The notes below the pieces were generated by a model. It saw only the letters and a program-made list of their open reading frames with translations. It searched no databases and was not told the origin of the DNA. 64,000 nucleotides of DNA. Source: Guptibacillus hwajinpoensis. GTDB taxonomy: Bacteria; Bacillota; Bacilli; Bacillales; Guptibacillaceae. The position numbers were made by a program, and so were the translations under genes. The stretch spans positions 469,466-533,465 of the forward strand of contig NZ_LELK01000001.1 of the NCBI RefSeq assembly GCF_001039475.1. The letters run 5' to 3'. This document shows positions 42,567 to 50,827 of the stretch, piece after piece; the first letter of the stretch is position 1, and each line of letters starts with the position of its first letter.

Positions 42567-43736
42567 ATGAATCGTGATCCAGTCATTGTTTCGGCAGTAC
42601 GTACGCCTATTGGAAGACAAGGTGGAGCTTTTGCAAGCATACCAGCACATGTACTCGGCGCAATAGCTCTTAAGGAAGCAGTAAGCAGAATTAACTTAGA
42701 AATGGATACCATTGACGATGTAATCTTTGGTAATGTCATTAGCGGCGGCGGAAATATAGCAAGGTTAACAGCCCTTGAGGCAGGTCTTCCGCTAACAATT
42801 CCAGGATTAACTATTGATCGACAGTGCGGTTCAGGATTAAATGCTATTAATCTAGCTGCACAGGCTATCAAAGCGGGTGATGGTGATGTTTATGTGGTAG
42901 GTGGCGCTGAGAGTATGAGTCAGGCACCATACTTAATGGAGAAGCCAACTAAGCCTTATAGTACAATGCCACCACGCTTTATGAAATCTAGACTCTCACC
43001 AGATGAAATAGGTGATCCTCCAATGGGCATTACTGCTGAAAATCTGGCTGAGAAGTATCAGATCACACGTGAAGAACAAGATGAGTTTGCACATCGCAGT
43101 CAAGTACGCATGGGACAAGCGATGGCGGAAGGCTATTTTGACTCTCAGATTGCATCCGTTAGTGTACCTGTTCGTAAAGGGGATCCTATCGTCGTTTCGA
43201 AGGATGAACATCCTAGACCAGAAACTACGCTCGATAAATTAGCAAAGCTACCTTCAGTATTCAAGAGAGATGGAACCGTTACGGCAGGCTCTAGCTCTGG
43301 TTTGAATGATGCTGCTTCAGCAGTCATTGTTATGTCTCGTGAGAGAGCAGAAGACCTTGGCCTAAAGCCACTTGCAGTAATAAAAGCGTATGCTGTTAGT
43401 GGTGTTGACCCTAATATTATGGGAATCGGACCAGTACCTGCAACCCAGAAAGTGATGGAACAAGCAGGATTATCATTAGAAGATATGGATTTGATTGAAG
43501 TTAACGAAGCTTTTGCTGCACAGGTGCTCGCATGCGACCGTGAATTGAATATGAACTCTGAGAAATTAAATGTGAATGGTGGAGCTATCGCTCACGGCCA
43601 TCCATTAGGAGCAACAGGAGCGATTCTTGCAACAAAAGCAATTTATGAACTTGATCGAAGAGAAGGGAGATATGCGCTCGTTACTGCTTGTATTGGTGGG
43701 GGACAAGGAATTGCTACAATTCTAGAGCGAGTTTAA
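42567..43736 (+). CDS. Acetyl-CoA C-acyltransferase (thiolase)
   Basis: 389 residues. Active-site Cys in D-R-Q-C-G-S-G (about residue 90), His in G-G-A-I-A-H-G-H-P-L-G-A-T-G (about 346) and the second Cys in C-I-G-G-G-Q-G (near 376) are all present. It cleaves 3-oxoacyl-CoA with CoA to acetyl-CoA (or propionyl-CoA) and a shortened acyl-CoA. Coupled closely to the SDR upstream (21 nt) and the next SDR (10 nt). Confidence 0.92.
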   Translation: MNRDPVIVSAVRTPIGRQGGAFASIPAHVLGAIALKEAVSRINLEMDTIDDVIFGNVISGGGNIARLTALEAGLPLTIPGLTIDRQCGSGLNAINLAAQAIKAGDGDVYVVGGAESMSQAPYLMEKPTKPYSTMPPRFMKSRLSPDEIGDPPMGITAENLAEKYQITREEQDEFAHRSQVRMGQAMAEGYFDSQIASVSVPVRKGDPIVVSKDEHPRPETTLDKLAKLPSVFKRDGTVTAGSSSGLNDAASAVIVMSRERAEDLGLKPLAVIKAYAVSGVDPNIMGIGPVPATQKVMEQAGLSLEDMDLIEVNEAFAAQVLACDRELNMNSEKLNVNGGAIAHGHPLGATGAILATKAIYELDRREGRYALVTACIGGGQGIATILERV

Positions 43737-43746
43737 GGAGGTACTG

Positions 43747-44499
43747 ATGAGACTTCAAGATAAAGTAGCTATTGTTACTGGAGGTGGAGGAGGTATCGGT
43801 CGAGCAACTGCTCTTCGTTTTGCAAGCGAAGGGGCTAAGGTGGTCGTCTCCGATATCCATTCCGAGTCGGGTGAGGAATCTGTCGATCAAATTACAAAAA
43901 TGGGAGGAGAAGCCATTTTTGTAAGAACTGACACGTCAATTGAAGGAGATATGAAAGCGCTTGTAGAAGAATGTGAAAAGCGGTACGGTGGTCTCGACAT
44001 CTTTTTCAATAACGCCGGAGTGAGTAATGAAGAAGTAAAGTTAGTGGATATATCGGTAGACGAGTGGGATCGTGTGGTTTCAATAAACTTAAAAGGCGTA
44101 TTTATGGGAATGAAGTATGCTATCCCGGCTATGGAAAAGAGAAGTGGCGGAGCTATCGTAAATACATCAAGTCTGCTTGGATTTAAAGGAAAGAAGTATA
44201 TGGCTCCTTATAACGCATCAAAAGGTGGGGTTATAACGCTTACCAAAAACGCTGCACTTGAGTATGGAGGGAAAAACATTCGTGTGAACGCTGTTTGCCC
44301 TGGTGTAATTGACACGAATATTGTTACACCATGGAAAGAGGACGATCGCAAATGGCCCATCATCTCAAAAGCGAATGCACTTAGAAGAGTTGGACAACCA
44401 GAGGAAATCGCAAATGCTGTCCTGTTCCTAGTCTCTGATGAAGCATCCTATGTCACAGGAACAAGCCTTCTCGTTGATGGCGGAGGTTTAACGTTTTAA
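43747..44499 (+). CDS. Short-chain dehydrogenase/reductase
   Basis: 250 residues: T-G-G-G-G-G-I-G-R-A-T-A, N-N-A-G-V, Ser in N-T-S-S-L-L, catalytic Y-N-A-S-K, and C-P-G-V-I-D-T. Canonical classical SDR. D-I-H at the end of strand 2 places an acidic residue there, which favours NAD over NADP. Third enzyme of the operon after ACAD11-type and thiolase. Confidence 0.85.
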   Translation: MRLQDKVAIVTGGGGGIGRATALRFASEGAKVVVSDIHSESGEESVDQITKMGGEAIFVRTDTSIEGDMKALVEECEKRYGGLDIFFNNAGVSNEEVKLVDISVDEWDRVVSINLKGVFMGMKYAIPAMEKRSGGAIVNTSSLLGFKGKKYMAPYNASKGGVITLTKNAALEYGGKNIRVNAVCPGVIDTNIVTPWKEDDRKWPIISKANALRRVGQPEEIANAVLFLVSDEASYVTGTSLLVDGGGLTF

Positions 44500-44517
44500 T
44501 TATCCGGAGGTGGAAGC

Positions 44518-46134
44518 ATGAACGCAAAAAATAGTTGGTTCAAGCATTATCCTGATTCGATAGCCACTACTATTGATATCCCTAACGTTTCACTCCCTGA
44601 CATGTTAAATCAAACAGTTAAAAATTATCCTGACAATGTTGCTCTTTCTTTCTATCATAAGAAGATAACCTATCGTGAGTTGGGCTATCTTTCTACAGCA
44701 TTCGGCTCTGCGCTACAAAACACCTTTCAAATGAAGCCAAAAGATCGTGTTGCCCTAATGCTCCCAAACTGCCCTCAATTTTCAATGAGTTATTATGGTG
44801 TATTAAAAGCAGGCGGAATTATTACTCAAATAAATCCAATGCTAGTTGAACGTGAATTACAATACATATTGGCTGACTCTGGAGCAGAAACCATTGTCAT
44901 TTATGATGCCCTCTATCCAAGATTGAAAGCTATACAAGATGAAACGAATGTCAAAAATGTAATTGTAGTATCTTTACAACCTGACGCTGGTCCTGTTGAT
45001 CCTGATTATACTTTCGACCAATTTATTCAGAGTACTACTGAATCGCTACAATCCGTGTCAATCGATCCTAAAGAAGATATAGCAGTACTTCAATATACTG
45101 GAGGTACAACTGGAAGAAGCAAAGGTGCTATGCTAACTCATCGTAATTTAGTAGCTAATATAGAGCAGTGTCTAGAATTTTTTAAAGATGAGTTTACTTT
45201 TGGCAAGGAAAAATGTTTGACTGTTATTCCCTTATTTCATGTATTTGGAATGACGTCTTGTATGAATTTGTCAATTCGAATCGGTGCTGAAAGTGTCTTG
45301 CTACCAAAATTTGATGTAAATGAAGTACTAGAAACAATTGAAAAAGAACAGCCAACGTTATTCCCGGGAGTGCCCACAATGTATGTTGCACTAACCAATT
45401 ATCCTAATGCTGAAAACTTCGACCTCTCTAGTATTCGAACATGTAATAGTGGAAGTGCACCAATGCCTGTAGGATTAATGAAAGAATTCGAGAGAAAAAC
45501 AGGCGCTAAGATTTTAGAAGGATATGGTTTAAGCGAGGCTGCGCCAACTACGCACGTTAATCCGCCATTTGGAGAACGGAAGCCCGGAAGTGTTGGCATA
45601 GGTTTTCCATCTACCGAATACAAGATTGTCGATCTTGGAGAGGGGAAGACGGAACTTAAAGCTGGTGAATCAGGAGAGATTATCATCAAAGGTCCTCAGG
45701 TAATGAAAGGATATTGGAACATGCCGGAGGAGACTGCAAATACGCTTCGCGACGGGTGGTTATTTACTGGAGACATAGCAAAGATGGATGAAGATGGCTA
45801 TATTTCTATCATTGATCGTAAAAAGGATCTAATTATAGCTAGTGGTTATAACATCTATCCTCGTGATATAGAAGAAGTTCTATATGAACACACGAGTATT
45901 ATGGAAGCTGTTGTTGTTGGTGTGCCAGATCCATACCGGGGTGAGACGGTGAAGGCGGTTATCGTGACAAAACCTGGTGTTACACTATCAGAAGAAGAAG
46001 TAATTTCTTACTGCAAAGATCAGATGGCCCCATATAAAGTTCCAAAAATGGTTGAGTTTCGTCATGAACTTCCAAAGACAAGCGTTGGAAAAATTTTAAG
46101 AAGATCAATAAGAGAAGAAGCACGCCAAGTATAG
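44518..46134 (+). CDS. Long-chain-type acyl-CoA ligase (AMP-forming)
   Basis: 538 residues. Y-T-G-G-T-T-G-R-S-K-G-A (phosphate loop), G-Y-G-L-S-E-A-A-P, G-W-L-F-T-G-D-I-A, D-R-K-K-D-L-I-I-A-S-G-Y-N and P-K-T-S-V-G-K-I-L-R-R with the catalytic Lys. Activates the carboxylate entering the pathway. The N-terminus W-F-K-H-Y-P resembles the opening of FadD-type LcfA/YhfL proteins. Last gene of the 40540 operon; it may also feed other substrates. Confidence 0.9.
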   Translation: MNAKNSWFKHYPDSIATTIDIPNVSLPDMLNQTVKNYPDNVALSFYHKKITYRELGYLSTAFGSALQNTFQMKPKDRVALMLPNCPQFSMSYYGVLKAGGIITQINPMLVERELQYILADSGAETIVIYDALYPRLKAIQDETNVKNVIVVSLQPDAGPVDPDYTFDQFIQSTTESLQSVSIDPKEDIAVLQYTGGTTGRSKGAMLTHRNLVANIEQCLEFFKDEFTFGKEKCLTVIPLFHVFGMTSCMNLSIRIGAESVLLPKFDVNEVLETIEKEQPTLFPGVPTMYVALTNYPNAENFDLSSIRTCNSGSAPMPVGLMKEFERKTGAKILEGYGLSEAAPTTHVNPPFGERKPGSVGIGFPSTEYKIVDLGEGKTELKAGESGEIIIKGPQVMKGYWNMPEETANTLRDGWLFTGDIAKMDEDGYISIIDRKKDLIIASGYNIYPRDIEEVLYEHTSIMEAVVVGVPDPYRGETVKAVIVTKPGVTLSEEEVISYCKDQMAPYKVPKMVEFRHELPKTSVGKILRRSIREEARQV

Positions 46135-46158
46135 GTGTGCAAAGGAGTAACCTCCATA

Positions 46159-46187
46159 TGATATAATCTAAATCAATGAACATTGAT
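46159..46187 (+). promoter_or_regulatory. Extended -10 promoter with overlapping dyad before the tetR gene
   Basis: TGATATAAT (46159-46167) has the TGN extension; no good -35 is visible. A dyad ATCAATG-AA-CATTGAT (46172-46187) covers the predicted start, with further partial symmetry outside. It fits autoregulation but does not resemble the AACCGGTT operators. Confidence 0.5.
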
Positions 46188-46206
46188 AGATTGAGAGGGT
46201 ACTGCC

Positions 46207-46776
46207 ATGAAACACAAGCTAACTGTAAAGAGCATTGAACTATTTGAGAAAAAAGGATTTAGTGAAACATCGATACAAGATATCGTGGACGCTATTGGTG
46301 TTACGAAGGGTACGTTCTATTACTATTTTAAGAGTAAAGAAGAATTATTAATGGATATCCATTCTTCTTATATCGACGGAATGATCAAACAGCAAAAAGA
46401 AATTCTGGAGGATACGTCGAAAGATTGCAGAACAAAGCTATATGATATGGTATACATGCTTATTCATAATGTAGAGCTTGAGGGCAATAGCGCACGCGTT
46501 TTTTTCCGTGAAATGAAGAATTTGAAAGAAGAGAACTTATCTGAAATACTACCGAAACGGGATCAAATTCGATATTATTTTCAAGATCTGTTGAAACAGG
46601 GTGTTGAAAATGGAGAATTCCGGAGCAATCTTAATATTGGAATTGTTACTTTTGCCATTCTCGGAATTACGAATTGGACGTATCAATGGTATCAACCAGA
46701 CGGACCTGTTTCTGATAAAGAGGTAGCGAGTATTTTTGTAGATATGGTTCTAAGTGGGATTGAGGAAAGCAGCTAA
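46207..46776 (+). CDS. TetR/AcrR-family transcriptional regulator
   Basis: 189 residues. The helix-turn-helix S-I-Q-D-I-V-D-A-I-G-V-T-K-G-T-F-Y-Y-Y-F-K-S-K-E-E-L-L (about 24-50) is canonical, and the C-terminal helices likely bind an acyl-CoA or similar ligand. Its placement between the two catabolic operons makes it the obvious local repressor. Whether it binds the AACCGGTT boxes is not proven, because its own promoter carries a different dyad. Not the same arrangement as B. subtilis fadR (ysiA). Confidence 0.9.
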   Translation: MKHKLTVKSIELFEKKGFSETSIQDIVDAIGVTKGTFYYYFKSKEELLMDIHSSYIDGMIKQQKEILEDTSKDCRTKLYDMVYMLIHNVELEGNSARVFFREMKNLKEENLSEILPKRDQIRYYFQDLLKQGVENGEFRSNLNIGIVTFAILGITNWTYQWYQPDGPVSDKEVASIFVDMVLSGIEESS

Positions 46777-46795
46777 GCTTTCCTTCTCACTTAAT

Positions 46796-46809
46796 TGTAA
46801 ACGCTTACG
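46796..46809 (+). promoter_or_regulatory. cre-like catabolite-repression site
   Basis: TGTAAACGCTTACG fits the CcpA box (TGWAANCGNTNWCA) at all but one position. It lies 45 nt before the 3-hydroxyacyl-CoA dehydrogenase start codon, upstream of operator 3 and of a TATAAC box at 46812. Confidence 0.65.
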
Positions 46810-46820
46810 TGTATAACATC

Positions 46821-46832
46821 CTAACCGGTTAG
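46821..46832. promoter_or_regulatory. Operator 3 of the catabolic island
   Basis: CTAACCGGTTAG, a perfect 12-bp palindrome between the cre-like site and the ribosome site of the next gene; same core as operator 2. Confidence 0.65.
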
Positions 46833-46853
46833 TAACTTTAAGGAGGAGATAAG

Positions 46854-47738
46854 ATGAAAAGCAAAGATATTAAGAACATTTCAGTACTAGGGGCAGGCTC
46901 AATGGGGCATCAAATTGGCATGCTTTGTGCGCTCGGAGGGTATGAAACGACTATTCAAGATATTAATGAAGCAGCTTTGACAGATGCTGGTGAGAAACTT
47001 GAAGGCATTATGACAAAGTGGGTTAAGAAAGGGAAAATCACTGAAGAAATGAAAAATGGTGCATTCAGTCGATTACGTTATACAACTAACCTTGAAGAAG
47101 CGGCTGTTCAAGCGGATTTTATTATAGAAGCGATTGTGGAGAAGCTCGATGCTAAACGTGAAGTGTTTCAGAAACTAGATGAATTAGCAGCTCCTGATGT
47201 GATCTTTGCTTCAAATAGTTCAACCATTGTTAATTCATTAATTGCTTCTGTTACAAGTCGTAAAGATAAAGTGGTGAACATGCATTTCTTCTTCCCGCCT
47301 CTCGTAATGGATTGTGTAGAGGTTGTAATGAGTGACGAAACATCAGAAGAAACGGCCAAAATGACCATGGATGTTTGTGAACGAATTAATCGCACAGGAG
47401 TGCTGTTGAAAAAGGAAATTTCCGGATTTGTTGCAAATCGTATTCTAGGAGCACTTCAAAAAGAAGCTATGTACCTTTATGAAGAAGGGATAGCAGACTT
47501 TAAAGATATTGACTTAATTTGTAGAAAAGCTCTAAATCACCCAATAGGTCCATTTGAATTAATGGATTTATCAGGAATCGATGTTGGTTACTATGTGATG
47601 CAGCAACGTTACAATGAAACCGGTAATCCTGAAGATAAACCTTCTAAAGCGATTGAAGAGAAAGTGAAAGCAGGAACACTTGGACGGAAAACAGGTAAGG
47701 GCTGGTATGACTATACAAAAGAAGGAGTGAAGAACTAA
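46854..47738 (+). CDS. 3-hydroxyacyl-CoA dehydrogenase (HBDH type)
   Basis: 294 residues, single-function length. NAD motif V-L-G-A-G-S-M-G-H-Q-I (about 12-22), the acyl-CoA pocket N-S-S-T-I and P-P-L-V-M-D-C-V-E-V-V, and the dimer domain N-H-P-I-G-P-F-E-L-M-D. The canonical catalytic His lies in H-F-F-x-P. Oxidises 3-hydroxyacyl-CoA to 3-oxoacyl-CoA. First gene of the second operon; its stop TAA overlaps the next ATG by 1 nt. Confidence 0.9.
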   Translation: MKSKDIKNISVLGAGSMGHQIGMLCALGGYETTIQDINEAALTDAGEKLEGIMTKWVKKGKITEEMKNGAFSRLRYTTNLEEAAVQADFIIEAIVEKLDAKREVFQKLDELAAPDVIFASNSSTIVNSLIASVTSRKDKVVNMHFFFPPLVMDCVEVVMSDETSEETAKMTMDVCERINRTGVLLKKEISGFVANRILGALQKEAMYLYEEGIADFKDIDLICRKALNHPIGPFELMDLSGIDVGYYVMQQRYNETGNPEDKPSKAIEEKVKAGTLGRKTGKGWYDYTKEGVKN

Positions 47739-48514
47739 TGAAAAAAGTAACGTATGAAATTCATGAAAAAACAGCAATCGTTACAATTAATAATCCACCA
47801 TTGAACGTGTTAAGCAAACAGGTCACAACTGAATTATATGAAGTGTTCACTGAGTTAGAAACGAATGAAGAGACTGTTGCTGTGATTCTAACAGGAGCTG
47901 GTAATAAAGCTTTCATGGCAGGCGCCGATATTAAAGAATTCCCTGAATGGATTGGGAAGACTGGATTCAAAGACATTGTGCTGGAAACACATCGCGTCAT
48001 GAATTACCTTGATGATTTCCCAAAACCTACGATTGCGGTGTTAAATGGTTTAACGTTTGGGGGAGGATGTGAGCTTGCGATGACATGCGACATACGTATT
48101 GCAGAAGAGCATGCCCAACTCGGTCTTCCGGAAGTTAAACTTGGACTTTTCCCTGGTGGTGGAGGAACACAACGTCTTCCTAGACTTATTGGAGAAGCGA
48201 GAGCGAAAGAATTGATGTTTACTGGCGAACCGATTACAGCAGAAGAGGCGGATCGTTATGGTCTAGTCAATCATGTTGTACCCACAGGTCAAGGCATGAC
48301 TTATGCACAAGGAATGGCGGCTAAAGTAACTGGTCAATCTCTGCAGGCATTATCTCGCATTAAACAAGCTGTTAACAAAGGTGCACACCTATCAATTGAA
48401 GAGGCTGTTGAACTGGAAGCAGAATTGTTTAATGAGGTTTTTCAAACGGAGGATATTAAAGAAGGCGTTCAAGCATTCATCGAGAAAAGGAAGCCAGCCT
48501 TTACCCATAGGTAA
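47738..48514 (+). CDS. Enoyl-CoA hydratase/isomerase family protein
   Basis: 258 residues of the crotonase fold. Oxyanion segments F-M-A-G-A-D-I-K-E-F and G-G-G-C-E-L-A-M-T-C-D-I-R-I, and the Glu-containing loop L-P-E-V-K-L-G-L-F-P-G-G-G-G-T. Both catalytic Glu positions appear filled, supporting true hydratase activity. Overlaps the preceding gene by 1 nt, so it is translated with it. Confidence 0.88.
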   Translation: MKKVTYEIHEKTAIVTINNPPLNVLSKQVTTELYEVFTELETNEETVAVILTGAGNKAFMAGADIKEFPEWIGKTGFKDIVLETHRVMNYLDDFPKPTIAVLNGLTFGGGCELAMTCDIRIAEEHAQLGLPEVKLGLFPGGGGTQRLPRLIGEARAKELMFTGEPITAEEADRYGLVNHVVPTGQGMTYAQGMAAKVTGQSLQALSRIKQAVNKGAHLSIEEAVELEAELFNEVFQTEDIKEGVQAFIEKRKPAFTHR

Positions 48515-48532
48515 TAGAAAAGAGGGAGCCGT

Positions 48533-48940
48533 ATGAGTGAAAATATAGATGTGCGAGTAAGGTTTTGCGAAACCGATGCACTTGGACATGTTAATAATAC
48601 AAGCTACTTCATTTATTTAGAAGAAGCACGGGTGCAGTTTTTCGAGTATCTAGGTAAACGATCAGGTACAGACGATTGGCCTTTTATCCTTGTTTCGACG
48701 AAGTGTGATTTTATTAAGCAAGTATATTTTAAACAAGAACTTCGCATTGAAACATCAGTTAAGAAGATTGGTTCAAAGAGCTTCACATTACTTCACTTGA
48801 TTAAAGACTCTAAATCGAATGATATTGTAGCGGAAGGTGAAGCAACCGTTGTTTACTTTGACTTCACGAAACAGACGAGTGAAATCATTCCAGATGAATT
48901 ACGAATAAGGCTCGAGGAATCTCATCAGTTACTTACCTAG
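48533..48940 (+). CDS. Hotdog-fold acyl-CoA thioesterase (YbgC/4-hydroxybenzoyl-CoA type)
   Basis: 135 residues. R-V-R-F-C-E-T-D-A-L-G-H-V-N-N (catalytic Asp in E-T-D) and E-E-A-R-V-Q-F-F are hallmarks of the family. It hydrolyses acyl-CoA thioesters, perhaps to release CoA from stalled intermediates. Placed between hydratase and kinase genes in the second operon. Confidence 0.85.
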   Translation: MSENIDVRVRFCETDALGHVNNTSYFIYLEEARVQFFEYLGKRSGTDDWPFILVSTKCDFIKQVYFKQELRIETSVKKIGSKSFTLLHLIKDSKSNDIVAEGEATVVYFDFTKQTSEIIPDELRIRLEESHQLLT

Positions 48941-48998
48941 TTAATGTGGGAAGTTTACAATTAAAAGTCCGAATATTTTGTAATCAGGAGAGTGGCGT

Positions 48999-50063
48999 AT
49001 GTCTTATTCACACGATACGATTCCTGTCCGCGATGGGGAAGAGCTAGATCAACAAAAGCTTGAAAGCTTTATTAGAGATAATATTGATCAATTAAGTGAT
49101 GATCCACTTTTGATTCAACAATTTAACACCGGTCGTTCGAATTTAACATACCAGCTTTCAATTGGTGATTGGGAAGCGGTACTGAGAAGGCCACCTCTTG
49201 GCCCACTGGCCCCAAAAGCGCATGATATGGAGCGGGAGTATACCATTTTGAAGGAACTACATCCAATTTTCCCACTTGCTCCTAAGCCATATTTTTATAA
49301 TGAGACCTTATTAGGTGCGCCATTCTTCCTTATGGAAAGAAGAAGAGGAATTGTACTTGATACATCTTTCCCTGATGGGTTTCAGCCAACGGAATCGATT
49401 TGTAGGAACATCTCTGAAACAATGGTAGACACTCTTGTAGAGCTACATAGCCTTAACTATGAAGCTACTAAATTGGGTGAAATAAGTCATCCGGATGGGT
49501 TTATGGAACGCCAGGTACATGGGTGGATTAAACGTTATCATCGATCAAAAACAGATGATATCTCAGGTGTTGATGAGCTAACAAATTGGATGGTTTCGAA
49601 TATCCCTGAATCACAGAGTCCTACTGTTATTCACTACGATTTTAAGTTAAACAATGCTATGTTTGCTCACGATGATTACAGCAAAATAGTGGGATTGTTT
49701 GATTGGGAAATGACAACGGTAGGAGATCCTCTCGCAGACCTGGGTGCTGCAATGGGCTATTGGATTCAACAAGATGATCCAGCACTACTTAAAAGTGGAA
49801 TTGGATCACCTCCGGTTACCGTCATGAAAGGTTTTATGACTAGAGATGAGTTTATTGAATCTTATGCTCGCAAATCCGGTCGAGATGTTTCGCAGATGAA
49901 TTACTATTTAACGTTTGCATACTTCAAACTCGCTGTTATTTGTCAGCAAATCTATTATCGATGGAAAATGGGACAAACAACAGACGAACGTTTTCGTGAT
50001 CTGAACAAATTTGTTGCTAGTTTAATTGCTCATGCTAGGAACAACGCCAGAGTAAAACGTTAG
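48999..50063 (+). CDS. APH-family acyl-CoA-linked phosphotransferase (ACAD10/11 N-domain / LvaA-like)
   Basis: 354 residues. Catalytic loop H-Y-D-F-K-L-N-N-A-M-F (about 211-221; Asp and Asn present) and metal motif D-W-E-M-T-T-V-G-D-P-L-A-D-L-G (about 233-247) are those of the aminoglycoside-phosphotransferase group fused to ACAD in ACAD10/11, here a separate gene. LvaA of Pseudomonas putida phosphorylates the 4-OH of 4-hydroxyvaleryl-CoA. Combined with the ACAD11-type gene at 40540, this supports 4-hydroxyacyl-CoA metabolism. No lvaB-like gene is obvious. Confidence 0.87.
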   Translation: MSYSHDTIPVRDGEELDQQKLESFIRDNIDQLSDDPLLIQQFNTGRSNLTYQLSIGDWEAVLRRPPLGPLAPKAHDMEREYTILKELHPIFPLAPKPYFYNETLLGAPFFLMERRRGIVLDTSFPDGFQPTESICRNISETMVDTLVELHSLNYEATKLGEISHPDGFMERQVHGWIKRYHRSKTDDISGVDELTNWMVSNIPESQSPTVIHYDFKLNNAMFAHDDYSKIVGLFDWEMTTVGDPLADLGAAMGYWIQQDDPALLKSGIGSPPVTVMKGFMTRDEFIESYARKSGRDVSQMNYYLTFAYFKLAVICQQIYYRWKMGQTTDERFRDLNKFVASLIAHARNNARVKR

Positions 50064-50071
50064 GAGTTCAT

Positions 50072-50827
50072 ATGGGAAAAGTACACGTGCTTATGAAAAA
50101 GGAAGATATTGATCAGGATAAGATAGGAAATGACAAAATTGTAGTCGTGTTGGACGTGCTTTTGGCAACATCTACAATCACCTCAGCTCTTGAATTTGGT
50201 GCAAAACAAGTTATTCCAGTACTCGATCAACACGATGCTTTAGCGGAAGCGAAAGCATTACCTGATGGCAGTTACTTGCTTTCTGGTGAATATGAAGGGA
50301 AGACAATTGAAGGATTTCTTGACCCAAACCCACTGCAATTAAAGAAAGCAGTGAAAGGTAAAACGTTAATTCTATCAACTACGAACGGTACCGTAGCCAT
50401 CAAACGGTCAAGTGATGCGAAGCGAGTATACGTTGCTTCTCTATTAAACGGACGAGCTATTGCAAAAAAACTCAATCATTTCCATCAGGATGAAACAATA
50501 GTCGTAGTTTGTTCCGGATCATCTGGTGAATTTGCTCTCGAAGATTTTTATGGAGCTGGTTATTTAATAAATCAACTCCTTTCAACATGCCCTGATTGGG
50601 AGCTTACTGATGCTGCCCGTGCTGCTTCTTCATTTTATAGAGGCAGCGAAAAGAGTGGAGAAGAGGTTTTGATTTCTTCTCGTGTAGGAGAAATGATTAA
50701 GCGCTATGGGTATGAAGATGAAGTGAGGTTTGTAGCTTCTGAAGGTATATTTACAATCGTACCTTTCGTACAAGGGAAAAAAACGATTATACGGGAGGAG
50801 GTCCATCATGACGCAAATCAAGTCTAG
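50072..50827 (+). CDS. ComB-family (2-phosphosulfolactate phosphatase-like) protein
   Basis: 251 residues of the ComB fold: V-V-L-D-V-L-L-A-T-S-T-I (usual D-V-L-R-A-T), L-S-G-E-Y-E-G-K-T-I-E-G-F, L-S-T-T-N-G-T-V-A-I and C-S-G-S-S-G-E-F-A-L-E-D. The family hydrolyses 2-phospho-3-sulfolactate in coenzyme M synthesis, which Bacillaceae do not make. Arg-to-Leu in the first motif and the altered G-F-L-D-P-N-P segment argue for another phosphate ester. It lies 8 nt after the kinase and its end overlaps the next start by 20 nt, so the three are co-expressed. Confidence 0.8.
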   Translation: MGKVHVLMKKEDIDQDKIGNDKIVVVLDVLLATSTITSALEFGAKQVIPVLDQHDALAEAKALPDGSYLLSGEYEGKTIEGFLDPNPLQLKKAVKGKTLILSTTNGTVAIKRSSDAKRVYVASLLNGRAIAKKLNHFHQDETIVVVCSGSSGEFALEDFYGAGYLINQLLSTCPDWELTDAARAASSFYRGSEKSGEEVLISSRVGEMIKRYGYEDEVRFVASEGIFTIVPFVQGKKTIIREEVHHDANQV

